IMG/VR virus record: IMGVR_UViG_3300025889_000012
Span: 1 to 46,085 of that record
Reading direction: 5' to 3' (one strand)
Source of the DNA: a virus
DNA length: 46,085 bases
The translations under genes were made by a program, and so were the position numbers. This document shows positions 1 through 6,620 of the stretch, in pieces (position 1 is the stretch's first letter; each line of letters starts with the position of its first letter). A model generated the notes under the pieces. That model ran no database searches and was not told the DNA's origin. It saw nothing but the letters and a program-made list of their open reading frames with translations.

Positions 1-127
1 GGATGATCGATGGACGCAGCTACTCGGAGTTGGATTAGGGCCGAGATCAGCCGTCGCAGAGTCAGCGAGTTGCGACTTCACCGCAAGAACGTGGACAAGC
101 GAGTCGGCGGCAAAGAGGAAGTCCCCC
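1..127. repeat. Terminal overlap, left copy (circular join)
   Basis: These 127 bases are identical to the last 127 of the window. The exact length equals a common maximum assembler k-mer, so this is best read as the overlap of a circular or circularly permuted assembly, not a biological direct repeat. The true unit length is then 45,958 bp. The join lies within a run of overlapping genes, so it has no functional meaning. Confidence 0.9.
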
Positions 128-654
128 GCCCGCCCCAGTGTCCAGCCAAGTTCGATGCGGCCATGATCTCGGCGCGAGTGCTGTTCCGCGAGCTGGACAA
201 GTGGCTGCTTGACAATCACGGGATCGATACCCGTAACGCGGCCAACGAGTTCATCGCAAAGAGAACCGGATATTCGGCCAAGCGTCTGCTTGACATGCGA
301 CGCCAGAAGAAGGTGTCGTTCGACACCGCAGACCACATCGTCACGCACATCAACGTGTGGTTGTGGCAGGACTCCAAGAGCATGAACCGGATCTACTCCC
401 GCACCGACTTTCGCTGGTGGGAGCCAGAGTTTCGCCGGGAACAGGACAAGAAACGGGAGGTGGAATACAGGCGTCGCTCTGACCGCCGCAAGCAGTTGAT
501 CGTCAAGTCATACGGCGAGGTTGCCAGCAGATGCGGCACCAGCCGTGTGTCAGTTCATCGCGTCCTGAACGGCAAGGGCAAGGGCAAGGTCGGTGAAGAC
601 CTGCAAAAGAGGATCCTTGCCACCTGGAATCAGATCATGGAAGAGGCCGCGTGA
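10..654 (+). CDS. DNA-binding protein with two helix-turn-helix regions
   Basis: A 214-residue basic protein of unknown exact role. Residues about 82-115 (ANEFIAKRTGYSAKRLLDMR and following) look like a helix-turn-helix. Residues about 168-205 resemble a LacI-type HTH: EVASRCGTSRVSVHRVLNG followed by a basic stretch. The start is fixed by the other end of the circular map, where CCACCTACCA and GGAGGGG lie 7 bases upstream of the ATG. It overlaps the nuclease gene ending at 45996 (position 38 here) and overlaps the Prim-Pol start by 4 bases (GTGA), so it is translationally coupled in the replication operon. It could be an origin-binding or early regulatory protein; this is inferred from position and folds only. 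Confidence 0.7.
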   Translation: MDAATRSWIRAEISRRRVSELRLHRKNVDKRVGGKEEVPRPPQCPAKFDAAMISARVLFRELDKWLLDNHGIDTRNAANEFIAKRTGYSAKRLLDMRRQKKVSFDTADHIVTHINVWLWQDSKSMNRIYSRTDFRWWEPEFRREQDKKREVEYRRRSDRRKQLIVKSYGEVASRCGTSRVSVHRVLNGKGKGKVGEDLQKRILATWNQIMEEAA

Positions 655-2390
655 ATCTCCCGGACTACGCGGAGAAGTACAGCAGTCTCGGCTGGGCGCT
701 CACCCCTGTCGTCGGCAAGGCATCAAAGGATCCCGGCTGGCAGCGCACCATGCCTCTTCCGCCGCAGGACGCTAGGGATATCTGGGCCGGTCGCGGCGAC
801 GTGAACATGGGTCTGGTTCTTGGCCCGTCCGGGATCGCTGACTTCGAGTTCGACAGCGGAGACATCGAGGAGTTCTATCGTCTGCTGGGCGGCAAGATCC
901 CCCCGACCCCCGCCTACCGGACAGGCAGCGGCAAGCATCATGTGCTGTTCAAGGCACCGGACAAGCTGAAGCGCCGACAGAAGAACGGGATGGAACTGCG
1001 AGCAGGCCCAGCCCAGTCGGTGATCCCACCGTCCGTGCATCCGGAAACAGGCAAGCCGTACGAGTGGCTGCCGGGACATGAGCCGTGGAACGTCGAACTG
1101 ATGGACGTTCCGGAACGAGTCCTGTCCTTTTTCGAGACACGCGGCAAGACAGTCGAAGGCCCGTCCTGGTATGAGGCGCTCCGCGCCGAGAAGAAACTGG
1201 GGGAGGGAGAAGGACGGCACGCCAGCCTCATGTCGTATCTCGGTAAGGCCGTCCAGATTTACGACAACGAAGACGACCTACTGGACGCTGCGCTCGTCTA
1301 CGCGGAGCAGACACAGGATCCGCCCTATCCCCCGGAGATCATCAGGGCACAGACAGCGGATGCGTGGCGGCGCTGGCGCGACGAAGGGATAGCACCGGAA
1401 GACCCCGACCCGATCACCGCCATCGACCGGCTCGGCATCCAGCCGTTGCGCGAGATCCAGATGCGGTCAATCCGGTTCGTATGGAGGCCGTTCCTCCAGG
1501 AGTCCGCGTTCCATCTGCTCGTCGGGCAGAAAGGGGCAGGGAAAGGATCGCTGCTGGCGATGTGGGCGGCACAGATGACCACCGGCCTGCTGACAGACCC
1601 TCCCAGGGCAGTCCTGTGGTTCGGCACCGAAGACTCATACGACATTGACCTGAAGCCCCGGTTCATGGCGCAGAGCGGCGACGACAAGATGCTGTTCGTC
1701 GTCCAGAAGTCCCTCACCCTCCCGGACGACCTGCCGTATATCGAGGAGTTCTGCCAGGTGGCCGGCGTCGGCATGGTCGTCATCGACCCGCTGGTCGCAG
1801 CCATCGGCAAGGCAGACACCAACGACGAGTCCAGTGTGGTCAACGCCATCGGCGCGTTGAACCGGCTGGCAGACCGCATGAACATGCTGATCCTCGGAGT
1901 CCGGCATCTGGGCAAGGCCACCGACCGTGGGGCGTTGGCTGCCGTGCTGGGCGGGGTCGCGTGGGTCAACACGCCGCGTGTCGTGCTGGGCCTGGCCCGT
2001 GACGATGGGGGCACCGTGACCCTGGAGATCCTTGCAGGGAACCGCACGGCCAGCTCCCAGTCGTACGAGTACCGGATGGAAACCGCACAGGTGGAAGGGC
2101 TGGACGAAGAGGTCACCCGTCTGGTGTCGGTCGGACAGGTTCACAGGTCGGTCAGCGATGTCATCAACCAGAAGACCACGTTGAAGAAGGCGAAGGAGAC
2201 AAGGGAGTTCATTCTCGCATTGTTGGCCGGGTCGAACTATCACGCGAACGATCTTGCCCTAATGGTGATCGCAAAGACCGGCACCAACAAAACCACCTTT
2301 GACACGGTGATGAACGAGTTGAAGGAGGAAATGAAGATCGGCTTCTACAAGGATCCTGACGACCGTTGGATGGTGAAACTGTGGGAGTGA
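651..2390 (+). CDS. Bifunctional primase-polymerase with RepA/DnaB-like ATPase domain
   Basis: A 579-residue replication protein. The N-terminal ~170 residues match the archaeo-eukaryotic Prim-Pol fold: an early GWALTPV segment, the acidic strand ADFEFD (about 62-67), the RTGSGKHHVLFKAP nucleotide-binding segment (about 89-102) and the IPPSVHPETGKPYEW segment. A P-loop ATPase follows, with Walker A GQKGAGKGS near residue 291 and a Walker B-like VVIDPL near 376, typical of RepA/DnaB-related hexameric helicases. The C-terminal ~90 residues look like a winged helix. GTG at 651 overlaps the previous stop (GTGA). The protein probably primes and unwinds at the phage origin. No family A, B or C DNA polymerase is visible in the genome, so extension may rely on this Prim-Pol or on host polymerase. 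Confidence 0.88.
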   Translation: MNLPDYAEKYSSLGWALTPVVGKASKDPGWQRTMPLPPQDARDIWAGRGDVNMGLVLGPSGIADFEFDSGDIEEFYRLLGGKIPPTPAYRTGSGKHHVLFKAPDKLKRRQKNGMELRAGPAQSVIPPSVHPETGKPYEWLPGHEPWNVELMDVPERVLSFFETRGKTVEGPSWYEALRAEKKLGEGEGRHASLMSYLGKAVQIYDNEDDLLDAALVYAEQTQDPPYPPEIIRAQTADAWRRWRDEGIAPEDPDPITAIDRLGIQPLREIQMRSIRFVWRPFLQESAFHLLVGQKGAGKGSLLAMWAAQMTTGLLTDPPRAVLWFGTEDSYDIDLKPRFMAQSGDDKMLFVVQKSLTLPDDLPYIEEFCQVAGVGMVVIDPLVAAIGKADTNDESSVVNAIGALNRLADRMNMLILGVRHLGKATDRGALAAVLGGVAWVNTPRVVLGLARDDGGTVTLEILAGNRTASSQSYEYRMETAQVEGLDEEVTRLVSVGQVHRSVSDVINQKTTLKKAKETREFILALLAGSNYHANDLALMVIAKTGTNKTTFDTVMNELKEEMKIGFYKDPDDRWMVKLWE

Positions 2391-2731
2391 GTCCGATATT
2401 TGATCCGAACAGCGACAAGTACCCCGACAGGATCTTCCGTTCGGGGCAATGGATGACACAGGAGCAGATTGAGCGAAGGAAAAAGCGGCAGTGCGAGCGG
2501 AGGTGCGCGAGGCGCGCAAACGACCCGGAGTATGCCGAGAAGGAGCGTGCCCGGAAGCGCGAGAGGCGCAGAAGGTCGAAGACTCTAAGGTCACTAGCCC
2601 TCTCGCTTGAACTCGGATTGCTAACGAGGAGGATTGCGGCCCTTTTTCAAATGGCTACTTCTGAATCCGCAACAAAGAACGAAAGAGAACTCGCTCTTTC
2701 TGCTCTGAGAAAGGAAGGCTACCAGATATGA
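2387..2731 (+). CDS. Small highly basic protein, unknown function
   Basis: A 114-residue protein starting at the GTG that overlaps the Prim-Pol stop by 4 bases (GTGA), the same coupling used by its neighbours; in-frame starts further upstream lie inside the Prim-Pol gene. Residues about 30-65 are dominated by Arg, Lys and Glu with repeated ERR/RKRE blocks and probably form a charged helix that could bind nucleic acid. The C-terminal part is a plain helical region. I recognise no family. Its place between Prim-Pol and the exonuclease suggests a replication accessory role. Confidence 0.6.
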   Translation: MSPIFDPNSDKYPDRIFRSGQWMTQEQIERRKKRQCERRCARRANDPEYAEKERARKRERRRRSKTLRSLALSLELGLLTRRIAALFQMATSESATKNERELALSALRKEGYQI

Positions 2732-2985
2732 AGCCACATCACCAGCAGTTCATCGACCATGCCGTTGACGCGATCAACTCCTTTCACCGGGATGAGCGAA
2801 AGGTTCAGGCAAAGAAGACCAGAACAACAGCTGTGGCAGCCCTTGATCGCCTCGATGCCGTCCTCGCCAAGAAGGATCAGATCGACATGTTCTTCGTTCC
2901 CGATGAGGGAAGAAAGTTCGGCAGAGCGATTCTAGTCGCAGAATACGGTGAAGAGACTGTCACAAGAGCACTAGGGCCAGCATGA
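2728..2985 (+). CDS. Hypothetical protein, 85 aa
   Basis: Small soluble, mostly helical protein beginning MKPHHQQFIDHAVDAINSFH. No recognisable domain or cysteine motif. It starts with an ATGA overlap of the preceding gene and ends with an ATGA overlap of the DnaQ-like gene, so it sits within the tightly coupled replication operon. Confidence 0.6.
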   Translation: MKPHHQQFIDHAVDAINSFHRDERKVQAKKTRTTAVAALDRLDAVLAKKDQIDMFFVPDEGRKFGRAILVAEYGEETVTRALGPA

Positions 2986-3572
2986 GAGAGTCCAGAACAC
3001 TGAGAGAATCACGGGAAAGGGTGGACAAGCGCCTGACCTTCGACATCGAGAACAGGCCCTTGAGCTACTGGTACGACGGTCAGAGCACCGCCGACGTGAC
3101 CGTCATCGCCTGGAAATGGGAAACCAACCACAAGGCCGACAGCGTGATGCAAGACCAGACTACCACCACCCGTGACATCCTAGAGCAGTTCAGGCCGGTC
3201 ATCGACCAGGCAGACGTTGTGGTGGGCCACAACATTCGCCAGCACGACCTGAGCTTGCTGAACGCCCAGTACATCATTCACGGGATGGCCCCGCTGAAGC
3301 CCATCCTGACCATCGACACACTGAGGGATCTACCCAAGTGGAAGGACGTTCCCCGCAGCCTGGAGTACCTGACCGACCTGTTGGGCTGTCCCCTCCAGAA
3401 GTTTCACATGACCCAGCATTCCTGGAGGACAGCGAACGCGCTCAGGGACGACTCTGCTTTGGCGTTGGCGAAGACACGGTGCGAGGTGGACGTGCTCGCA
3501 TCAGAATGGGTGTGGAAGGAACTGGAGAAGCGGGGACTGTTGACGAAGCAGCCGAGAATGTGGAAGCCGTGA
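2982..3572 (+). CDS. DnaQ-like (DEDD) 3'-5' exonuclease
   Basis: A 196-residue stand-alone exonuclease of the RNase H-fold DEDD superfamily. Exo I is FDIENRP (D21, E23), Exo II is VVVGHNIRQHDLSLL (H83-N84, D89), and Exo III is the C-terminal RCEVDVLASEW segment with its Asp near residue 167. This layout is typical of proofreading exonucleases fused to or partnering DNA polymerases, but no polymerase domain follows. It may proofread for the host polymerase or the Prim-Pol, or process DNA ends. The gene begins with an ATGA overlap and ends with a GTGA overlap. Confidence 0.8.
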   Translation: MRESRTLRESRERVDKRLTFDIENRPLSYWYDGQSTADVTVIAWKWETNHKADSVMQDQTTTTRDILEQFRPVIDQADVVVGHNIRQHDLSLLNAQYIIHGMAPLKPILTIDTLRDLPKWKDVPRSLEYLTDLLGCPLQKFHMTQHSWRTANALRDDSALALAKTRCEVDVLASEWVWKELEKRGLLTKQPRMWKP

Positions 3573-4030
3573 ACGGAGACATTTATACCCCATCATGCAG
3601 TTGCACGGGAGGTAAGTGGGGACTCGACAGGGATCCCAGTGGTTCCCTCAACTGGCGATGCCAGAAATGCCTCGCATGGGCGACTATTCAAGACTCCTTC
3701 ACGGCACCACAGGGCAGGCACCCGTCATCCCAGCGGTTCCACGACATCCTCGATGAGTGGAAGACCGTGCATGATAGGAAACAGGCCGACTACGGCAAGA
3801 CCGATGATCCGTTCGCAAACGTGAGGGCCAGCATTGACTTCGGTGTTCCAGGCTGGATCGGAGCTGTCATCAGGGCCAACGACAAGATGCGCCGGCTTCA
3901 AAAGGCCGCAACCGACTATCTGCAAACAGGCCAGATCACAATGGAAAACGAAAGCATTGTGGACTCGTTCGATGACCTGGGCGTGTACATGGCGATATCA
4001 AAGGTGCTGTTTGAGGAGGAGACGCCGTGA
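3569..4030 (+). CDS. Zinc ribbon fused to Nmad1/DUF1599-like domain
   Basis: A 153-residue protein; GTG at 3569 overlaps the exonuclease stop (GTGA), and the open frame extending upstream is only overlap with that gene. The N-terminal ~40 residues carry CSC and CQKC pairs, a probable zinc ribbon. From about residue 50 to the end it matches the phage nucleotide-modification-associated domain 1 (DUF1599) pattern: RKQADYGKTDDPFAN, a later R-x-x-DKMRRL helix, then ENESIVDSFDDLGVYMAIS. This domain resembles all-alpha NTP pyrophosphatases, so a role in nucleotide-pool control or base modification is likely but not proved. It is the last gene of the replication operon before the small RNA. Confidence 0.65.
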   Translation: MNGDIYTPSCSCTGGKWGLDRDPSGSLNWRCQKCLAWATIQDSFTAPQGRHPSSQRFHDILDEWKTVHDRKQADYGKTDDPFANVRASIDFGVPGWIGAVIRANDKMRRLQKAATDYLQTGQITMENESIVDSFDDLGVYMAISKVLFEEETP

Positions 4031-4052
4031 CCGACGAGCCGCGCTGGGGGAG

Positions 4053-4081
4053 GAGACAACATAGCCTTCATGTGATAGGAT
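4053..4081 (+). promoter_or_regulatory. Promoter of the predicted small RNA
   Basis: GAGACA (4053-4058, 4 of 6 to TTGACA), a 17-base spacer, then TAGGAT (4076-4081) preceded by TGA, an extended -10. The same GTGATAG core recurs at 4190 and 5504. Predicted transcription start is about 4088. Confidence 0.55.
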
Positions 4082-4087
4082 ACGATC

Positions 4088-4178
4088 AGTCCGCCGAGCT
4101 GGTAACTCGGCACCCTGACAGGCATGTGCCTCTCAGTGGTAGGTGGGGGAAGGGCCTCTTCGGAGGCCCTTCCCTTTT
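4088..4178 (+). ncRNA. Predicted ~91-nt phage small RNA of three hairpins
   Basis: A non-coding unit between the replication operon and int, framed by its own promoter and a strong intrinsic terminator. Hairpin 1 has a 6-bp stem, GCCGAG (4093-4098) with CTCGGC (4106-4111), and a 7-nt loop CTGGTAA. Hairpin 2 is ACC-CTGA-c-AGGC (4112-4123) pairing with GCCT-c-TCAG-t-GGT (4128-4140), loop ATGT. Hairpin 3 is the terminator. A long open frame crosses the region in the + direction but runs through all three hairpins, so I treat it as chance. A role in lysogeny or int control is inferred from position alone; no known RNA family is recognised. Confidence 0.5.
4147..4178 (+). terminator. Intrinsic terminator with C(UUCG)G tetraloop
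   Basis: A perfect 12-bp stem (GGGAAGGGCCTC at 4147-4158, complement at 4163-4174) closed by a TTCG tetraloop and followed by TTTT (4175-4178). It ends the small RNA and would also stop read-through from the replication operon. Confidence 0.85.
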
Positions 4179-4190
4179 CTGTGGCATCTG

Positions 4191-4199
4191 TGATAGGGT
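4191..4199 (+). promoter_or_regulatory. Candidate int promoter (extended -10)
   Basis: TGATAGGGT immediately after the terminator matches the extended -10 TGATAGGAT of the small RNA promoter. No good -35 is seen 16-18 bases upstream. It would give int a leader of about 125 nt. Confidence 0.4.
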
Positions 4200-4331
4200 G
4201 AAACAGACAGGAAGAACCCGTGAAGAGGGGGTGAGTGCGCTAAGCATGGTACTAGAGGAGATTGATCTTCTACTCGACCAGATCGATGCAACAATCCTTG
4301 CAATCACCTACCACTATCGAAAGGGAAGCGG

Positions 4332-5420
4332 ATGCGAAAACGACATACCACCCGCTATCCGGGAATCTATTACCGACTTACGGACGAGACGAACCCTGAT
4401 AGCCAGCGCCGCTACATCGTTTGGTGGTCAGACATCAACGGTCGCGGGCACACGCTCACCCTTCCTCTCGGCACTACTCTTGAGGGCGCACGGGCGAAGC
4501 AAGGAGAACTGAAGCATCGTCGCCAGAAGGGAGAGGCGCTCGTTCAGACCAGGATGAGCGTCGGGGAACTGCTGGACTTGTGGCTGACCACCCGATCAGA
4601 GTCGGTCAAGCCAAAGACGGTTGAGGACTACGAGTGGGCGATCCGGCATCTGAACAAGCATGTCGGACGGGCCAAGGTCACAGAGCTGACCGCCACCGAT
4701 GTCGCCCGCATGATCTCCTCGATGAAAGCGGACAACATGAAGACCTGGACGGTCAGGAAGATCCTGTCCCCCCTGTCAGCCGCGTACAGGCTGGCGATGC
4801 GGGAAGGCTGGGTGTCCGCCAGCCCGGTCGAGAAGCTGATGCCGCATGAACGACCGAAGGGCGATCAGAAGCAGATGCGGGTGCTGTCCCGTGAAGAGAT
4901 CCGCCTGCTGATCGAGAACGCCGGCAGCGAACGCTGGGAGGTGCTGTTCAGCGTGCTGGCGTACACGGGCCTGCGGATCAGCGAAGCCCTGGCGTTGACC
5001 TGGGATGACATCACCCCCGAGGCGATCATCGTCAGGGCATCGAAGACCCAGGCCGGGGTTCGCGAAGTGATGCTTCCCCATTCGCTGCATGTTCGGCTGG
5101 CCCGGTACATGCTTGCCAACAGAACACGAAGCCAGTATGTGTTCTCAACGAAGACCGGGGGGCCTGTGCCCAGGCGCTTGGCGCTGGTTGCTCTCCGGGC
5201 GGCTGAGAAGCGGGCAGGCCTGCCGGACTTCACGCTGCATGAGCTTCGTCACACGTACGCAAGCCTGCTGATCGCACAGGGGGAACCGCCAACGCTGATC
5301 GCCCGCCAGATGGGCCATTCGGATCCTGGGGTGACAATGGGAACCTATGCTCATCTGTTCGAGGGGCAGGAGAGCATCCAGGCCGCACGAAGCAGACTGG
5401 ACGCTGCAATAGGAATGTGA
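4332..5420 (+). CDS. int: Tyrosine-family phage integrase
   Basis: A 362-residue site-specific recombinase. The N-terminal ~65 residues form an arm-type DNA-binding domain (KRHTTRYPGIYYRL..., YIVWWSDINGRGHT). Residues about 75-165 are the SAM-like core-binding domain. The catalytic domain shows R215 in TGLRISEAL, H303 and R306 in LHELRHTYASL, H329 in MGHS and nucleophile Y339 in GTYAHLF. The upstream leader contains TCACCTACCA (4304-4313) and AAAGGGA before the ATG. The probable att site, a tRNA-Thr 3' half, lies at 5946-5992, beyond the repressor. Length and motifs are complete, so it should be active. No excisionase gene is recognised nearby. Confidence 0.95.
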   Translation: MRKRHTTRYPGIYYRLTDETNPDSQRRYIVWWSDINGRGHTLTLPLGTTLEGARAKQGELKHRRQKGEALVQTRMSVGELLDLWLTTRSESVKPKTVEDYEWAIRHLNKHVGRAKVTELTATDVARMISSMKADNMKTWTVRKILSPLSAAYRLAMREGWVSASPVEKLMPHERPKGDQKQMRVLSREEIRLLIENAGSERWEVLFSVLAYTGLRISEALALTWDDITPEAIIVRASKTQAGVREVMLPHSLHVRLARYMLANRTRSQYVFSTKTGGPVPRRLALVALRAAEKRAGLPDFTLHELRHTYASLLIAQGEPPTLIARQMGHSDPGVTMGTYAHLFEGQESIQAARSRLDAAIGM

Positions 5421-5442
5421 AGGGGGTGGGGCGGGATATGTT

Positions 5443-5459
5443 GAAACGCTCACAGTTTC
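5443..5459. promoter_or_regulatory. Candidate repressor operator O1
   Basis: Inverted repeat GAAAC-N7-GTTTC between int and the repressor gene. Its half-sites share GAAA/TTTC with the repeat at 5497-5515, though spacing differs by two bases. Confidence 0.45.
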
Positions 5460-5496
5460 CTGCTACGTTCAGGAAGTTGTATACATCCCCCCCGAA

Positions 5497-5515
5497 ATGA
5501 AAGTGATAGTTTCAT
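5497..5515. promoter_or_regulatory. Operator O2 overlapping the repressor promoter
   Basis: Perfect inverted repeat ATGAAA-GTGATAG-TTTCAT. Its centre contains the TGATAGTTT extended -10 (5504-5512), and its right arm reaches the first ATG of the repressor. A protein bound here would block the promoter, so the repressor is probably autoregulated. Transcription would start about 5519-5520, exactly at the second ATG, which predicts a leaderless mRNA. Confidence 0.55.
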
Positions 5516-5846
5516 GCTTATGACGGAAGAAGGAAAAAGGGCAAGGGAGATCGGGAAGCGCATCAAGTTGGCCCGAAAGGAGGCCGGCGGGATGACGCAG
5601 CGCGAACTCGCCAACGCTGTGGGAGTCACCGAAAGGTCTGTCGTGTCGTATGAGCGCGGACAGGTCGTCCCCTACCGCATGATGGACAAGATCGCTGAAG
5701 TGACCAGGAAGCAGTCAACCTGGCTGCTGTACGGCGACGAAGATGCTTCGCTCGACCCAGAGCTGTTCCTGGAGGAACTGAAGGCTCTGCGGCGCGAAGT
5801 TCTGTTGCTCCGCCGCGAGTTCGAGGAGCAACAGTTGGGCAAGTGA
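5514..5846 (+). CDS. XRE/Cro-CI family HTH repressor
   Basis: A 110-residue regulator, probably the lysogeny repressor. Residues about 10-70 are a Cro/CI HTH: IGKRIKLARKEAGGMTQREL, ANAVGVTERSVVSYERG (recognition helix) and the following helices ending WLLYGDE. The C-terminus from about 75 (LFLEELKALRREVLLLRREF) is a heptad-like coiled coil, probably for dimerisation. No protease-type C-terminal domain is present. Two ATGs are possible, 5514 and 5520. The second fits a leaderless transcript from the promoter within O2, and no SD precedes either. A terminator and attP follow. No divergent cro-like gene is visible. Confidence 0.8.
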   Translation: MLMTEEGKRAREIGKRIKLARKEAGGMTQRELANAVGVTERSVVSYERGQVVPYRMMDKIAEVTRKQSTWLLYGDEDASLDPELFLEELKALRREVLLLRREFEEQQLGK

Positions 5847-5898
5847 TGGGCAAGTCGGCCACCCCAGTGGTGAAGCCGATCTGAAGCAGAGACGAAAA

Positions 5899-5926
5899 AG
5901 GCCCGCTGCAATCCCGCAGCGGGCCT
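5899..5926. terminator. Bidirectional intrinsic terminator
   Basis: Perfect 11-bp stem AGGCCCGCTGC / GCAGCGGGCCT with a 6-base loop, an A5 run on its left (T5 on the minus strand) and a modest T-rich stretch on its right. It can end the repressor transcript rightward and the long late operon leftward. Confidence 0.8.
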
Positions 5927-5945
5927 ACGTTTCTGGGTGCCCCTT

Positions 5946-5992
5946 CCTCCATGGTAAGGAGGAGGCCCGGAGTTCGATTCTCCGAGAGGGCT
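5946..5992 (+). other. attP: attP core: 3' half of tRNA-Thr(GGU)
   Basis: This stretch reads as a tRNA from the anticodon arm to the discriminator base: anticodon stem CCTCC/GGAGG with loop ATGGTAA (anticodon GGT, Thr), 5-base variable loop, T-arm CGGAG-TTCGATT-CTCCG, acceptor 3' strand AGAGGGC and T at 5992. No D-arm or 5' acceptor strand precedes it, so it is not a working tRNA. Phages that integrate into tRNA genes carry such a 3' segment to restore the host gene. The identity block may extend slightly beyond these ends. Confidence 0.85.
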
Positions 5993-6096
5993 CTGATTTC
6001 TTCCCAAAGTAAAGTGACCCTTGGGCAAAAAACGGGCAAGCGGGCGGTACTGGGGGTAGGGGGAGCCGCCCCAGGTTTTGTGACCGCCCGCCTGAA

Positions 6097-6327
6097 TCAC
6101 CAACCGTTCCCCGGCAGAATGAAATGCACCCACAGCCAGGTCAGGAACAGCAGCACGACCAACTTGACCAAGGTGGAGCGGCGCATCAGCCTGTCCCGCA
6201 CAACCCGTGTCAGGGGCAGGGTGCCTTTCGCCTTCTCGGTGAACACGGCGAACAGCTCGTAGGCTAGGCCGACTGTCATCCAGGTGATCCAGAAGATCCA
6301 GGAGGCCAGGGCGAGGTCAGCGATCAC
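6097..6327 (-). CDS. Two-TM membrane protein, holin candidate
   Basis: A 76-residue protein, last gene of the late operon. GTG at 6327 overlaps the upstream stop (GTGA). It has two hydrophobic segments, residues about 3-27 (ADLALASWIFWITWMTVGLA...) and 56-72 (LVKLVVLLFLTWLWVHF), joined by a basic loop. A class II-like holin or accessory lysis protein is likely because it follows a peptidase endolysin and a membrane-anchored protein. Small two-TM proteins at this place are common in actinophages. The bidirectional terminator lies downstream. Confidence 0.65.
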   Translation of the reverse strand: MIADLALASWIFWITWMTVGLAYELFAVFTEKAKGTLPLTRVVRDRLMRRSTLVKLVVLLFLTWLWVHFILPGNGW

Positions 6328-6620
6328 GACGCCGCCCCTCCGCCCTTGCTCGCATAGCACTCGATCACGATGCGGTCAGTGACCTTCGGGGGAACAGTCC
6401 CCTTCGTGATGCCCTTCCTGTTCTCGTAGTAGTCGCACGTTGCCACGATCCCGTTGGAGATCGGACTGGACTCTGACGACGCCTTGATCCAGGATCGGTA
6501 CGGCACGACCTTCTTGGTGACGGTCACCGTGTTCGTCTGCGGGAACGCGAACAGGGCAACTCCCAGCACAACAGCGGTGACCCAACCGAACCCGGCCGCG
6601 ACGATCCCGAGTTCTCTCAC
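6324..6620 (-). CDS. Membrane-anchored extracytoplasmic protein in lysis cluster
   Basis: A 98-residue protein with an N-terminal hydrophobic helix (about 7-27, IVAAGFGWVTAVVLGVALFA) followed by a soluble domain with two cysteines (CDYYE and IECYAS), which could form a disulphide outside the membrane. It overlaps both neighbours by 4 bases (GTGA). It may be an accessory lysis protein; the family is not recognised. Confidence 0.6.
   Translation of the reverse strand: MRELGIVAAGFGWVTAVVLGVALFAFPQTNTVTVTKKVVPYRSWIKASSESSPISNGIVATCDYYENRKGITKGTVPPKVTDRIVIECYASKGGGAAS

Noticed and set aside
723-2243. Long open frames antisense to the Prim-Pol gene and similar long minus or plus shadows elsewhere
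   Set aside because: They follow from GC-rich codon usage opposite strong genes, lack SDs and show low-complexity Arg/Ser/Pro composition without domains.
4068-4145. A tRNA gene around the CTGGTAA hairpin
   Set aside because: No T-arm with TTC, no pairing acceptor strands and no D-arm can be placed; the following sequence folds into a different long hairpin.
4027-4512. 161-residue open frame starting with a GTGA overlap
   Set aside because: It would read through the promoter, three hairpins and the terminator, then overlap int by about 180 bases out of frame. A shorter part from ATG 4246 (MVLEEIDLLLDQ) looks protein-like, but the same overlap with int makes it doubtful.
5920-5992. A complete tRNA-Thr gene
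   Set aside because: Only the part from the anticodon arm onward is present; the 5' acceptor strand and D-arm are missing, so it is an attP fragment.
5514-5992. Integration-dependent immunity (attP inside the repressor gene)
   Set aside because: The repressor ends at 5846, and a terminator separates it from attP at 5946. Integration would not truncate it.
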